Counted from the stretch's first letter, positions 26,448 to 35,345 are shown. The stretch: 64,000 nucleotides of DNA from Thermoanaerobaculia bacterium (GCA_030429235.1 JAUIDB010000013.1:62001-126000); one strand, 5' to 3'. Numbers and translations: made by a program. Notes: generated from the letters alone by a model not told the origin.

Positions 26448-27674
26448 ATGTTCCAGCAGAATTCACCCATCCTGGAGGACCGCCGACGTGACTTGGGCCG
26501 CCTCCGAGAAGCCATGATCGAACCCGTCGATTACTACAGCCTAGATCCCTACGAACTGGATCGGTTCCTGATGCGACGCCGGGCGCAGCCCTCGGCTCCC
26601 TCGGATACTGACCTGGCGGAAAACCTGGTCGAGATTCTGCGCAAAGCCAACGAGTTCGTACCCTCAGCCGCCGGGTCGATCCTGCTCGACAACCCGACCA
26701 GCAAGAACTTCCAGCGCCAGAAGAACGACCTTTTCTTCATCGCTGCCTTCGGCCACAACAGCGACCGCCTCCTGGGGCGTTCCATTCCTGGAGACGATGG
26801 AATCGCGGGGCACGTGTACGTCTCGGGCCGAGCCTACTTTTCGGCCGATGTCAGCGACGACCGTCATTTCTACTCCGAGGTCGACAAGATCACCTCCTAC
26901 CAGACCCAGTCGCTGGTGGCGATCCCTATCCGTATCGAAAAGGAAGTGTGCGGGGTTCTGGAACTGATCAATCGTCAGGGAGCCCCTGGCTACAGTGTGC
27001 GCGACCTCGATCTGCTGGAGATCTTCGCCGGCTACATCTCGGTCTCGATTCAGAACGTTCTCGACGCCCGCCAGGCTCAGGAGATCGCCCAGCGCGACAA
27101 CCTCACCGGGCTCTACAACGATCGGTACCTCCACATCGGACTGTCGCAGATCATCGCTCGTTGTCGGGTCCAGGGGGCCGATGTCGCGGCTCTGTTCATG
27201 GATCTCGACACCTTCAAGCGAGTCAACGACACCCACGGCCATCTCGCCGGCAGCCAGGTGCTGCGGGAGGTGGGCCGCGAGATCGCGCAGATGATGCAAC
27301 AGCCAGACGCGCTCGCGGCCCGCTACGGCGGAGACGAGTTCGTGATCATCGTACCCGGCCTCGACCTCGAGGGCGCGATCGATCTGGCCGAACAACTCCG
27401 CTGCCGGATCGCCGGACACACCTTCGTTGACCGCCCGGGGGACATTCATCCGGAGCCGCTTCACTTGCGGGGCGTCACCTGCTCGATCGGTATCGCCACG
27501 TTGCGCCAACACGTACCCCACGATTGCGACGAAGGAAGCTCTCGGAGCCTGCTGCTCCGTCGCGCCGACGAAGCGATGTACGTCGCCAAGGAGGACGGTC
27601 GGAACCGCCTCCACGTCGCTTCGACCGAGGGGGTGTCCCGGCGCTCGGTACCAGGGCGCACCTTCGCCGACTAG
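26448..27674 (+). CDS. GAF-domain diguanylate cyclase
   Basis: A 408-aa soluble c-di-GMP synthase. A GAF sensor domain occupies about residues 55-205 (GDDGIAGHVYVSGRAYF, SLVAIPIRIEKEVCGVLEL). The GGDEF domain follows, with an intact active site RYGGDEFVIIV (GGDEF at 294-298) and the MDLDTFKRVNDTHGH metal/nucleotide segment. The allosteric I-site RxxD expected just before GGDEF is not present (QQPDALAAR), so product inhibition may be weak. The first ATG lacks a close ribosome site; a later ATG at 26514 is an alternative. The signal sensed by the GAF domain is unknown. Confidence 0.92.
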   Translation: MFQQNSPILEDRRRDLGRLREAMIEPVDYYSLDPYELDRFLMRRRAQPSAPSDTDLAENLVEILRKANEFVPSAAGSILLDNPTSKNFQRQKNDLFFIAAFGHNSDRLLGRSIPGDDGIAGHVYVSGRAYFSADVSDDRHFYSEVDKITSYQTQSLVAIPIRIEKEVCGVLELINRQGAPGYSVRDLDLLEIFAGYISVSIQNVLDARQAQEIAQRDNLTGLYNDRYLHIGLSQIIARCRVQGADVAALFMDLDTFKRVNDTHGHLAGSQVLREVGREIAQMMQQPDALAARYGGDEFVIIVPGLDLEGAIDLAEQLRCRIAGHTFVDRPGDIHPEPLHLRGVTCSIGIATLRQHVPHDCDEGSSRSLLLRRADEAMYVAKEDGRNRLHVASTEGVSRRSVPGRTFAD

Positions 27675-27708
27675 AGCGGTTCTGAGCCTTCCCGGCCCGC
27701 GGCCGGAA

Positions 27709-27717
27709 TGCTAGGAT
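27709..27717 (+). promoter_or_regulatory. Possible extended -10 promoter of the lysine aminotransferase gene
   Basis: TGCTAGGAT (TG, one base, TAGGAT) lies about 88 nt before the lat ATG. Just before it is a short CCGGCC/GGCCGG hairpin (27692-27706) that may end the GGDEF transcript. Both are weak, position-based calls. Confidence 0.35.
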
Positions 27718-27804
27718 CCGCGGGCGACGTCGCGACCCCGACCGGGCGCCCATGCCCCCCTCCCGACGCCCGCCCCGAGCCATTCAGTTCAGAAGGAGTC
27801 CAGT

Positions 27805-29139
27805 ATGAGCACACTGACGGAGTCGTCCGTTCACGTCACCCCGCATGAGGTCCACGAGGTTCTCGAGAGGCATATGCTGGCCGACGGCTTCAAGATCGTC
27901 CTCGACCTCGAGAAGAGCCGCGGCGCCTGGCTCCACGATGCGCTCAGCGGTCAGGACCTCCTCGACTTCTTCACCAGCTTCTCTAGCTATCCGATGGGCT
28001 ACAACCATCCGAAGCTGACGACGGAAGACTTCGAGCGCCGCCTGCTGGACGCCTCGGTGGTCAAGGTAGCCAACGCTGATCTCTACACCACCCTGATGGC
28101 CGAGTTCGTCGAGACCTTCGCCCGCTCGGTGCCTGCGGCCTTCAGAGAACGGCTCTTCTTCGTCTCAGGCGGAGCCCTGGCGGTGGAGAACGCCCTCAAG
28201 ACCGCTTTCGACTGGAAGGTCCGCAAGAACCTCGCCGCGGGTAAGCCCGAGGGCGGGTCAAAGATCATCCACTTCCGTGAGGCCTTCCACGGTCGTAGCG
28301 GTTATACGCTCTCGCTCACCAACACCGACCCGACCAAAACCGACTACTTCCCCAAGTTCGACTGGCCGCGGATCGACAACCCCAAGCTCAGCTTCCCCCT
28401 GACGGACGAGGGGCTCGCGGCCACGCGCACGGTCGAGGAACGAGCCATCGCCCAGATTCGGCAAGCGGTGGCCACCCACCGCGACGAGATCGCGGGGCTG
28501 ATCCTGGAACCGATCCAGGGCGAGGGCGGCGACAACCACTTCCGTCGAGAGTTCCTACGACAGCTGCGGGACCTCGCGGACGAACTCGAGTTCCTGTTGA
28601 TCTTCGACGAGGTCCAGACCGGATTCGGGACCACCGGCAAGTGGTGGTGCTTCGAGCACTTCGGCGTAGAGCCCGACGTCTTCGCCTTCGGCAAGAAGAC
28701 GCAGGTTTGCGGAATCGCCGCCAGCGAGCGGGTCGACGAGGTCGACTCCGTCTTCCAGGTATCGAGTCGCATCAACTCGACCTGGGGCGGCAACCTGGTC
28801 GACATGGTCCGTTGCCAACGCTTCGTGGAGATCATCGAGGAGGACGGACTGCTCGACAACGCAACCAGGGTCGGTGCCCGGATCGTCGACCACCTGGAAG
28901 GGTTCCAAGCCAAGTACGACGACGTGACCAACGCCCGCGGACGGGGACTGTTCGTCGCCTTCGACCTGCCAGACACGCAAACCCGAAACCGCGTCTTGAA
29001 GGCGCTGAACGACCAGCGGGTGCTCGGTCTGTCCTGTGGGCCGAGATCGGTTCGCTTCCGCCCGCCTCTGATCTTGACCGCGGAGGAGGCCGACGAAGGA
29101 ATGAGCCGCCTGGATGCCGCGCTCGAGGCTTCCCTCTAG
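27805..29139 (+). CDS. lat: L-lysine 6-transaminase
   Basis: A 444-aa PLP enzyme that transfers the epsilon-amino group of lysine to 2-oxoglutarate, giving aminoadipate semialdehyde. The length matches the Mycobacterium enzyme. Class III features are present: FVSGGALAVENALKTAF, LILEPIQGEGGDNHF, LLIFDEVQTGFGTTG and the PLP-lysine segment FGKKTQVCG (Lys297/298). AAGGAG lies just before the ATG. No lysine-degradation or osmolyte partner gene is adjacent, so it seems monocistronic. Its stop overlaps the stop of the convergent O-antigen ligase-like gene. The family is otherwise linked to lysine catabolism, piperideine carboxylate formation and stationary-phase stress. Confidence 0.92.
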   Translation: MSTLTESSVHVTPHEVHEVLERHMLADGFKIVLDLEKSRGAWLHDALSGQDLLDFFTSFSSYPMGYNHPKLTTEDFERRLLDASVVKVANADLYTTLMAEFVETFARSVPAAFRERLFFVSGGALAVENALKTAFDWKVRKNLAAGKPEGGSKIIHFREAFHGRSGYTLSLTNTDPTKTDYFPKFDWPRIDNPKLSFPLTDEGLAATRTVEERAIAQIRQAVATHRDEIAGLILEPIQGEGGDNHFRREFLRQLRDLADELEFLLIFDEVQTGFGTTGKWWCFEHFGVEPDVFAFGKKTQVCGIAASERVDEVDSVFQVSSRINSTWGGNLVDMVRCQRFVEIIEEDGLLDNATRVGARIVDHLEGFQAKYDDVTNARGRGLFVAFDLPDTQTRNRVLKALNDQRVLGLSCGPRSVRFRPPLILTAEEADEGMSRLDAALEASL

Positions 29140-31100
29140 TTCGACTCGAGTTCCGGTCGCGACCGCTCGGCATCGGCTGGAGGTATCGCGAACGCCTCGC
29201 GGCTGGTGGTGTCGAGTGCCGCCGCCGAGGGCAGAGCCAGCGAGTCCGCGAGATCGAGATCGACCTCGACCGCGGCTAGGATCCTCGGCGCCGGTCGACG
29301 CCGGAAGAGGTAGACCGAGGCCGCGGGCTCCCCTTCCCCGTCCCACTCGAGAATGAGTTCACCGTCCGAGGCTGCGGGAGCCGACCGGGTCAGCGCGTCG
29401 CTCAGGGCCATACGCAGTCCGGGATCGACCCCTGGCCAACCTCGGACCTGTCGGGCGATGAGCGTCCGTAGGCCCGGTTGCCCGGCGAACCCCGTTGAAG
29501 CCAACAACCTCGGTTCGAGGAGCACGGCCCTCGCTCCCCAGTAGGTCCCGGCCGCTGAGTGCGGATCCTCGAGGTGGAGCCGCCAGGCAGCGGCCCAGCT
29601 CAAAGGGTCGAGCTGCACCGCTCGCTCGAGGTCGACCCTACGGTAGAGGCTCGCCGCGCGGCTCCCTTCGGTCAGCCAGAAGGCCGAGACGGCCAAGTCA
29701 GCGTGGGGCCGCTGCCCTGACGCGAACCGGTAGAGGGGAAAGGCTGGGTCGAGCCGAACCGCCAGGGCCAGGTGCCGCTCGGCGCTCTCCTCGGTGGCTG
29801 CTTCCAGGGCTCGGTCGAAGTGCCAGTGCGCCAAGGTCGTCGGCATCAGGGCGATCGCTGCCACCACGGCGTAGACCCGCCACACCAGATGAGGTCGCCG
29901 CTCCGGTGTCCTGTCGGCTCCGGGGTCAACCAGCGGGGCCAGCTGACCCACCCCGAGGACCAGACCCAGCACTACCCACGGGGCCAGCGTACCGAGCGCG
30001 ACGCCGGCCAGGGAGTAGCAAGCCAGCGCCACCAGCCCCCAACGGGCAGACCGACGGAGGGCGAGCCATTCTCGAAGGGACTCCGGCACTCCACGTTCCT
30101 CGCGGCGCCGCCGCCACCACCAGAGCGCCACCAACCAGATCGCGATCGAGACGCCGAGCAGACCCGTCTCTCTCAGCCCCTGCAGGGGCCAGGAATGCAG
30201 GTCTCCCACCACCTCACCGGGCGGATTGATCCCGGGTTGTGGAGTGAGTCGCTCCGCCACCGTCCAGGGCGTCGATCCGGGACCCCAGCCCAGCCAGGGC
30301 CGCTCACGCCACCCCTGCCAACCCGCTTCCCAGTAGGCGATCCGAGCCCGCCACGAGTTCAGATCGGCGCGCCAGCCACCACCCCAGGACGGTTCTCCCT
30401 GCAGTGGGCCCAGAAGCCCGACCGCCAGGACCACCAGGAGTAGCGTCGCGAACCCTCCGACGACAACTCGAACTCGGCGCCGAAGCCATAGGGCGACCAG
30501 GGCCAGAAGACCAACGAGAGCCAGCGCCGAACCGGTCGCGAGGAGCGCTGCGACCACCAACGCCGAGACCCCACGCACCAGGAGCGCGCCCCTCCCGGCT
30601 CGAGCGCCGCTGGCCACAACCGGAAGGGTCGGGAGCAAACAAGCCACCACAAGGAGATGGTGCCCCAGAGTACCGCGGGCCACCTCGCCACTGAGTAGGC
30701 TCTCGAAGAGGGCCCAGGCCGCCACTCCAGCCAACCCCACACGCCAGCAGGTGAGGCCGAGGCGGCGTCGCGGGGCCGAGGACCAGGCGCGCCGCACGCT
30801 GGCGGGAAGGACCAGCAGGGCCGGGAGCAGTAGAAGGGCCAAACGCCCGGACCGAGGAAGCGGGCTCGAGGCCACGCTGAGCAGTACGGCGAACAGCAGA
30901 GCCCCGACCAGCCACCGACCTCGAGGACCGAGCGCCAGAGGGTCGAGATCCGCAGGCGCTCCAAACCAGACTGTAGCGAGAAGGGCCGCCAGCCCGCTGG
31001 CGGTGGCCACCGCGCCGGCTCCCCCAGACAACGTACCGCTCCACCCCGTGAAGAGGAGGAGCAGCAGGGCCGGCCAGGCGGCGGCAAACGAGGTCCTCAC
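29136..31100 (-). CDS. O-antigen ligase/polymerase-like membrane protein
   Basis: A 654-aa inner-membrane protein with about ten or more hydrophobic segments in its first ~430 residues, many Leu/Ala/Val-rich. The Wzy_C (O-antigen ligase/polymerase) signature is visible in the periplasmic loop: RPWLGWGPGSTPW, then DLHSWPLQGLRETGLLG. The C-terminal ~220 residues are soluble, helical and TPR-like (AVRLDPAFPLYRFASG, DLERAVQLDPLSWAAAW). It would join or polymerise polyprenyl-linked glycans at the periplasmic face. No O-antigen genes flank it directly; the glycan locus lies 8 kb away. It starts just past the terminator of the DUF4097 gene, so it has its own transcription. Confidence 0.8.
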   Translation of the reverse strand: MRTSFAAAWPALLLLLFTGWSGTLSGGAGAVATASGLAALLATVWFGAPADLDPLALGPRGRWLVGALLFAVLLSVASSPLPRSGRLALLLLPALLVLPASVRRAWSSAPRRRLGLTCWRVGLAGVAAWALFESLLSGEVARGTLGHHLLVVACLLPTLPVVASGARAGRGALLVRGVSALVVAALLATGSALALVGLLALVALWLRRRVRVVVGGFATLLLVVLAVGLLGPLQGEPSWGGGWRADLNSWRARIAYWEAGWQGWRERPWLGWGPGSTPWTVAERLTPQPGINPPGEVVGDLHSWPLQGLRETGLLGVSIAIWLVALWWWRRRREERGVPESLREWLALRRSARWGLVALACYSLAGVALGTLAPWVVLGLVLGVGQLAPLVDPGADRTPERRPHLVWRVYAVVAAIALMPTTLAHWHFDRALEAATEESAERHLALAVRLDPAFPLYRFASGQRPHADLAVSAFWLTEGSRAASLYRRVDLERAVQLDPLSWAAAWRLHLEDPHSAAGTYWGARAVLLEPRLLASTGFAGQPGLRTLIARQVRGWPGVDPGLRMALSDALTRSAPAASDGELILEWDGEGEPAASVYLFRRRPAPRILAAVEVDLDLADSLALPSAAALDTTSREAFAIPPADAERSRPELESN

Positions 31101-31130
31101 GACCGCGATTGTACGCGCGGTCGAAGGCTT

Positions 31131-31172
31131 GCGGCCGGGTCCCGCCGGGAAGTGGCGGGAAGACCCGGCCGC
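31131..31172 (-). terminator. Terminator hairpin after the ECF/anti-sigma/DUF4097 operon
   Basis: GCGGCCGGGTC (31131-31141) pairs perfectly with GACCCGGCCGC (31162-31172). An inner CCGCC/GGCGG stem lies at 31142-31146 and 31154-31158. It lies 5 nt past the DUF4097 stop. A long T-run is absent, but the stem is very strong. Confidence 0.65.
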
Positions 31173-31177
31173 GATTC

Positions 31178-31984
31178 CTACTTGCCGCGCCGGATCAGGA
31201 TGTCTCCGTTGTGGGACCGCATCGTGATCTCAGCACCGCCGCCGTTGATCGTCCCAGAGACCGCCTGCTCGATCTCGACCCGGTAGCGGTTGTTGACCCG
31301 CTCCTGGTGGGTTCTGGGTCCGCCGGTATCGAGGGCGACGTCGAAGTCGGTATAGATCTCACCGTTCATGGTCTGTAGGGCCAGGCGGGCCCCGAGGGAG
31401 GCGGGCAAGGTCACATCGAGGTCGCCGTTCAGGCTACTGAAAGCCATCGGCAGCGCACCGCGCGACGCGTCGAGGGTGATCAGGATGTCGCCGTTGACCG
31501 ACGAAGCCTGCACCGTACCCCGCAGGTCCAGTCCCGTGACATCGCCGTTGGTGTTCTGCAACTCGTGCTCTCCGTACACGCCGACGACCTTGATCTCGCC
31601 GTCGTTGACCGTGCTCGCCTTGACGGAGGTATTGCGGGGCACTCGAAAGTGCACCCCGTCGCCCCCCATGCCACTCATCTCGACGCTGACCACGTTGTTC
31701 TCTTCCTCCACGACCACGCCAAAGGACGAGCGCGGCAAGCGTCGGAGCCCGTCGTAGGACTCCTCTTCGTAGTCGTCATCCTCGTCGACGTCGGTATCCA
31801 GGACGACCTGTTTGCCATCGTAACCCTCGACGATGATGCTGCCTTCGATGAGTCCAACCTGGAGGATCATCGGCTGGTCGGGGTGACTGAGGGGAATGAC
31901 GGTCTCGCGGGCCATGGCGGCGGGGCCGAAGGCCAGCCAGACCAGCGCTGCCACGAGGCTCAGGGTTCGTTTTGGGTGTTGCAT
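31178..31984 (-). CDS. Secreted DUF4097-type beta-strand repeat protein
   Basis: A 268-aa exported protein. GGAG precedes the ATG at 31984, and residues 1-26 make a clean signal peptide (ending AAMARE). An alternative upstream ATG at 32020 overlaps the anti-sigma stop as ATGA, so coupled translation from there is possible. The body is a beta-solenoid-like series with repeated NGD/NGE turns (ASSVNGDILITL, FSSLNGDLDVTL, LQTMNGEIYTDF, MRSHNGDILIRR), as in DUF4097 putative adhesins. An acidic stretch (about 65-80, DVDEDDDYEEE) interrupts the N-terminal part. It is third in the ECF sigma operon, so it is a likely envelope sensor or stress effector. Confidence 0.82.
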   Translation of the reverse strand: MQHPKRTLSLVAALVWLAFGPAAMARETVIPLSHPDQPMILQVGLIEGSIIVEGYDGKQVVLDTDVDEDDDYEEESYDGLRRLPRSSFGVVVEEENNVVSVEMSGMGGDGVHFRVPRNTSVKASTVNDGEIKVVGVYGEHELQNTNGDVTGLDLRGTVQASSVNGDILITLDASRGALPMAFSSLNGDLDVTLPASLGARLALQTMNGEIYTDFDVALDTGGPRTHQERVNNRYRVEIEQAVSGTINGGGAEITMRSHNGDILIRRGK

Positions 31985-32016
31985 ATCAGTTCTCCAGTGG
32001 GATGGGTTGAGGGACT

Positions 32017-32814
32017 TCATGCCTCGCCGCCGCGCCGTACGGCGATGTGGCGACGCACCTCGGTATGAAGCAAGGGGTTGTCGAGCAGCGAATCGATTGC
32101 CTTCTGTACTCCGGGCGACTCGGAGTCGATCAGGAGGTCGATCAGAGCGATCTGGACCAACGGTGCCTCCTGCTGGCGCAGCGATCCGACCAGCAGCAGC
32201 TGCACCTCAGGCCGATCCGCCAGCGGTGCCAGCGCTTCGACCGCCGCCAGGCGCACGTTGGTGCTGGGGTCGCGCACGATCCGGTCGCTGAGGGCCCGAA
32301 GGACCTCACCATCCGGCTGTCCGGCCTGGCGACCGTAGCGGACACCTTCGAGACGCGACGCGGCCGATTCCTGACGCAAGAGGCTGAGGGCCACCAGTTC
32401 GTTCAGAGAGCCGACCTCCTCCTGCAGTGCGGCCAGTTCAGCCGACGGCACCGCTCCAGCTCCGGCCGTCCACCTACCGACCCCGATGCCGAGGAGCAGA
32501 CAGGCCGCCGCAGCCACCGCCCCCCAGGACCGAGGATGCCACCCCGGCCCACGTCGGAGCCGGAAGCGCGGGCCGGCCGCTCGCGAGGGCTCCTGCCAGC
32601 TGTCGAGCAGGCCTTCGAACCGAGCTCGCATCGCCTCGGTCGGCGCCGCTTCGTTCAACTGTCCCAGCGCCTCCCAGACTTCAGTCTCCTCCCGAGCCCA
32701 GGTGCGGCAATCAGCACAGAGCAACAGATGGGTCTCGAGTTCCGACCGCCGCCGGGGCTCCAGCCCCTGGACGATCGACTCGGTCAGATCGATTCGAATC
32801 GCTTCACAGCTCAT
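32017..32814 (-). CDS. Membrane anti-sigma factor with zinc-finger and HEAT-like repeats
   Basis: A 265-aa inner-membrane regulator that should hold the adjacent ECF sigma factor inactive. The cytoplasmic N-terminus has a zf-HC2/ZAS-type site (ETHLLLCADCRTW, HxxxCxxC). A single transmembrane segment follows near residues 98-117 (GAVAAAACLLLGIGVGRW). The periplasmic part contains a coiled stretch and HEAT-like repeats (NVRLAAVEALAPLAD, VQIALIDLLIDSESPGVQKA). Its start overlaps the sigma gene by 4 nt. HEAT-bearing anti-sigma factors followed by DUF4097 proteins are a recurrent arrangement. The inducing signal is unknown. Confidence 0.85.
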   Translation of the reverse strand: MSCEAIRIDLTESIVQGLEPRRRSELETHLLLCADCRTWAREETEVWEALGQLNEAAPTEAMRARFEGLLDSWQEPSRAAGPRFRLRRGPGWHPRSWGAVAAAACLLLGIGVGRWTAGAGAVPSAELAALQEEVGSLNELVALSLLRQESAASRLEGVRYGRQAGQPDGEVLRALSDRIVRDPSTNVRLAAVEALAPLADRPEVQLLLVGSLRQQEAPLVQIALIDLLIDSESPGVQKAIDSLLDNPLLHTEVRRHIAVRRGGEA

Positions 32815-33389
32815 GACGCAGCCTCACGGGTCATCTCGAGAAACACCTCTCGTAGTTGTTTCATGGCCCGATGCACCCGGACCTTCACGGCACCGACCGA
32901 ACAGTCGAGGCAGTCCGCAATCTCGGCGTACTTCATCTCGCCGAATCGAGCCATCATCAGCACCTCGCGACGTTCCTCGGGTAGCCGGTCCAGTGCCTGT
33001 TTGAGCCGCCCGAGTTCCTCCCGACGCTGCAAACGCTCCACCGGAACGGGACCTGGCTCGGGGTCGACCCAATCCTCGCCGTCCTCCGGGGGAGCTACCT
33101 CGCGACCCCCTTTGCGCAGGTGATCGATACTGGCGTTTCGGGCCATCCGGAAGATCCACGGAGCGACCGGCCGACCCGGCTGGTAGCTGTCCCGGTACCT
33201 CAGCACCCGCACGAAGACGTCCTGCACCAGGTCCTGGGCCAGTTCGCGATTGGCGGTCATCCGCAGACAGAACGCGAAGAGGCGGCGATGGTACCGGTCG
33301 AAGAGATAGCGCAGCGCCGCAGAGTCTCCGTCGCGGACACGTCGCATGACCTCCTGATCGGTGAACTGTTCGGGGTCGTCTCGCCTCAT
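32811..33389 (-). CDS. ECF RNA polymerase sigma factor
   Basis: A 192-aa extracytoplasmic-function sigma-70. Region 2 spans about 22-95 (YLFDRYHRRLFAFCLRM, DLVQDVFVRVLRYRDSY, PWIFRMARNASIDHLRK). Region 4 spans about 125-180 (ALDRLPEERREVLMM, YAEIADCLDCSVGAVKVRVHRAMKQLRE). A short acidic linker (PPEDGEDWVDPEP) separates them. It is the first gene of a three-gene operon with its anti-sigma (4-nt overlap) and the DUF4097 protein, following the POT-transporter terminator. Confidence 0.94.
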   Translation of the reverse strand: MRRDDPEQFTDQEVMRRVRDGDSAALRYLFDRYHRRLFAFCLRMTANRELAQDLVQDVFVRVLRYRDSYQPGRPVAPWIFRMARNASIDHLRKGGREVAPPEDGEDWVDPEPGPVPVERLQRREELGRLKQALDRLPEERREVLMMARFGEMKYAEIADCLDCSVGAVKVRVHRAMKQLREVFLEMTREAAS

Positions 33390-33399
33390 GTCAACCCTA

Positions 33400-33427
33400 T
33401 CTACACCCGGGAAATCGAAAGGTTACA
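33400..33427 (-). promoter_or_regulatory. Possible ECF-type autoregulated promoter
   Basis: On the minus strand TGTAACC (33427-33421) resembles ECF -35 elements of the AACC type. TGTAGA follows at 33405-33400 after 15 nt. The start site would lie very close to the sigma-factor ATG at 33389, so the transcript would be nearly leaderless. Autoregulation is inferred. Confidence 0.3.
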
Positions 33428-33444
33428 GGCTCCAAAACCAGCAA

Positions 33445-33468
33445 GGCCCGCGCCGATCGGCGCGGGCC
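33445..33468 (-). terminator. Intrinsic terminator of the POT transporter
   Basis: GGCCCGCGCC (33445-33454), loop GATC, GGCGCGGGCC (33459-33468) form a perfect 10-bp GC stem. On the minus strand it is followed by TTGCTGGTTTTGG, a T-rich stretch. It lies 26 nt after the transporter stop and separates it from the ECF operon. Confidence 0.75.
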
Positions 33469-33493
33469 CCAGAGTCACGACGAACGCTGGAGA

Positions 33494-35026
33494 TCAATGC
33501 ATACCGCGGTAGGCGAGGGCATCCTCCGTCCACCGGCGGAAGACCACCAGGGTCAGCACCAGCATCACGACGCCCGCGATGAGCACGAATCGGGTCACCG
33601 AACCGAACAGCTCGTAGGTCGTCATGCTGCCGAACTGGCCACCCGCGATACCGGCGATCAGATTGCCGAGCGCCGAGCCCATGAACCAGATCCCCATCAT
33701 CTGCCCCACGAAGCGCTCGGGCGACAGCTTGGTGATCGACGACAACCCGACCGGTGACAAGCAGAGTTCACCACAGGTATGGAGGAAGTAAGCCGCCACG
33801 AGCCACGCCGCGCTCACCTGCTCGGTATCGCCATTGGTGTTCGCGGCGGCCCACATCATCACTCCGAAGCCAGAAGCGAGCACGATCAAGCCGACCGAGA
33901 ACTTCATCGGCATCGACAGATCTCGTTTGCCCAGGCCCTGCCAGATCATGGCAAAGACCGGCGCCAGAATGATGATCCAGATCGGGTTGACCGACTGCAG
34001 AACCGTGGTGGGCATCTCCCAGCCACCGATGTTGCGGTCAGTCAACCGATCAGCAAAGAGGTTCATCGAGGAGGACGCCTGCTCGAAACCGGACCAGAAG
34101 GTGGCGGCGCAGAGAAACAGCACCGCGATCATCGCGACTCCCTTCCACTCGTCTCCCTGCAGTTGACCAAAGAAGAAGATGAAGGCGAAATACAGAACGA
34201 ACAACCCGAGAATGAAGTAGCCCGTTCCCACCGCCAGCTGCTCGGCCGTGATCGTCAGGGCACCCGAGCGGATTGCCATCGTGATGACGACGGTCAGAAC
34301 CGCCAAAACCCCCATCACCGTCAAGAAACGGTTGCGATCCTTGAGCCGCGTCGCTTCGCCGCCCTCCTTCAGCTTGAAGTGGCCCGCGTCGCCGAGGTGA
34401 TCTTGAGTCCGAACGAACTGGATCAGACCGAAAATCATGCCGATGCCAGCGAGCCCGAAGCCGTAGTGCCAGTTGATCGGCTCTCCGAGCAGAGATCCAC
34501 AGAGGATGGGCCCGGCGAAGGCACCGATGTTGATTCCCATGTAGAAGATCGAGAAACCAGCGTCGCGGCGGGCCCCACCCTCCGGGTACAGCTCGCCGAC
34601 GATGGTCGAGACGTTCGGCTTGAGGAGCCCGGTGCCGACGACGATCAGGAAGAGGCCCAGAAAGAAGGTCAGCAAGGTCGGCACGGCCATCGAGAAATGG
34701 CCAGCCGCGATGATGATGCCGCCGTAGAGAACCGCCTTGCGAGGTCCGATCAACCGATCCGCAATCCAACCACCGGGCAAAGCCAACAGGTAGACCCCCG
34801 CGGTGTAGAGTCCCAGAATCGACCCGGCCGTCGCTTCGGTGAATCCGAGGCCCGGGTTCTTGTCAGTGACCGCCGCGGTCATGAAGAGAATCAGCATGGC
34901 GCGCAGACCGTAGAAGCTGAACCGCTCCCACATCTCGGTGAAGAACAGGGTAGCGAGTCCCCTGGGATGCCCAAACCACTCGCCGTTGGACGCCGCGGTG
35001 GCCCCCGTTGAATTCGCGTTACTCAT
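33494..35026 (-). CDS. POT-family proton-dependent oligopeptide transporter
   Basis: A 510-aa major-facilitator inner-membrane symporter for di-/tripeptides. AAGGAG lies 11 nt before the ATG at 35026; the longer frame adds 49 residues that do not fit. POT signatures are present: the TM1 E-x-x-E-R-like FFTEMWERFSFYGLRAML, the GGWIADRLIGPRKAVLYGG loop, and NIGAFAGPIL in the PTR2 region. About 12-14 membrane segments are visible. With the M28 and M48 peptidases and HtrA in this window it fits a protein-scavenging life style. It has its own candidate promoter and a strong terminator. Confidence 0.93.
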   Translation of the reverse strand: MSNANSTGATAASNGEWFGHPRGLATLFFTEMWERFSFYGLRAMLILFMTAAVTDKNPGLGFTEATAGSILGLYTAGVYLLALPGGWIADRLIGPRKAVLYGGIIIAAGHFSMAVPTLLTFFLGLFLIVVGTGLLKPNVSTIVGELYPEGGARRDAGFSIFYMGINIGAFAGPILCGSLLGEPINWHYGFGLAGIGMIFGLIQFVRTQDHLGDAGHFKLKEGGEATRLKDRNRFLTVMGVLAVLTVVITMAIRSGALTITAEQLAVGTGYFILGLFVLYFAFIFFFGQLQGDEWKGVAMIAVLFLCAATFWSGFEQASSSMNLFADRLTDRNIGGWEMPTTVLQSVNPIWIIILAPVFAMIWQGLGKRDLSMPMKFSVGLIVLASGFGVMMWAAANTNGDTEQVSAAWLVAAYFLHTCGELCLSPVGLSSITKLSPERFVGQMMGIWFMGSALGNLIAGIAGGQFGSMTTYELFGSVTRFVLIAGVVMLVLTLVVFRRWTEDALAYRGMH

Positions 35027-35144
35027 CGTGTCGAGTTCTCCTTCACAGACGGTTGAAGTCCTCGTTCGGTCGTATCGACTCGAGGACCCCTCGGACGTGG
35101 TACGTGACAGAACGACGACGCAGAATCGCTGGTTCGTGGCCGCA

Positions 35145-35173
35145 ACAATAGGGGATTCGACGGGCCGTCGCAA
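35145..35173 (-). promoter_or_regulatory. Candidate sigma-70 promoter of the POT transporter
   Basis: On the minus strand TTGCGA (35173-35168), 17 nt, TATTGT (35150-35145) lies about 119 nt before the transporter ATG. It sits in the 407-nt divergent spacer 35027-35433. Apart from this and the plus-strand promoter at 35346, I see no gene in that spacer. Confidence 0.42.
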
Positions 35174-35345
35174 GCCAAGTTTCGCAACAGCGGCGCGTCG
35201 ACTCGGTCGCGGCCACCACGGTATCGACTCGTCAAGTATCTCTCGTTGCTCGCCCTATGCCCTTCCCTTCTCGACGACCACCTCCATCCAGGCGCTCCCA
35301 ATGGCTTCCCCAGCGTCGAGAATGTTCCAAACAGGCTAGATCATG

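Noticed and set aside
33779-35011. A 410-codon plus-strand frame opposite the POT transporter
   Set aside because: Antisense shadow; the product is charged low-complexity sequence.
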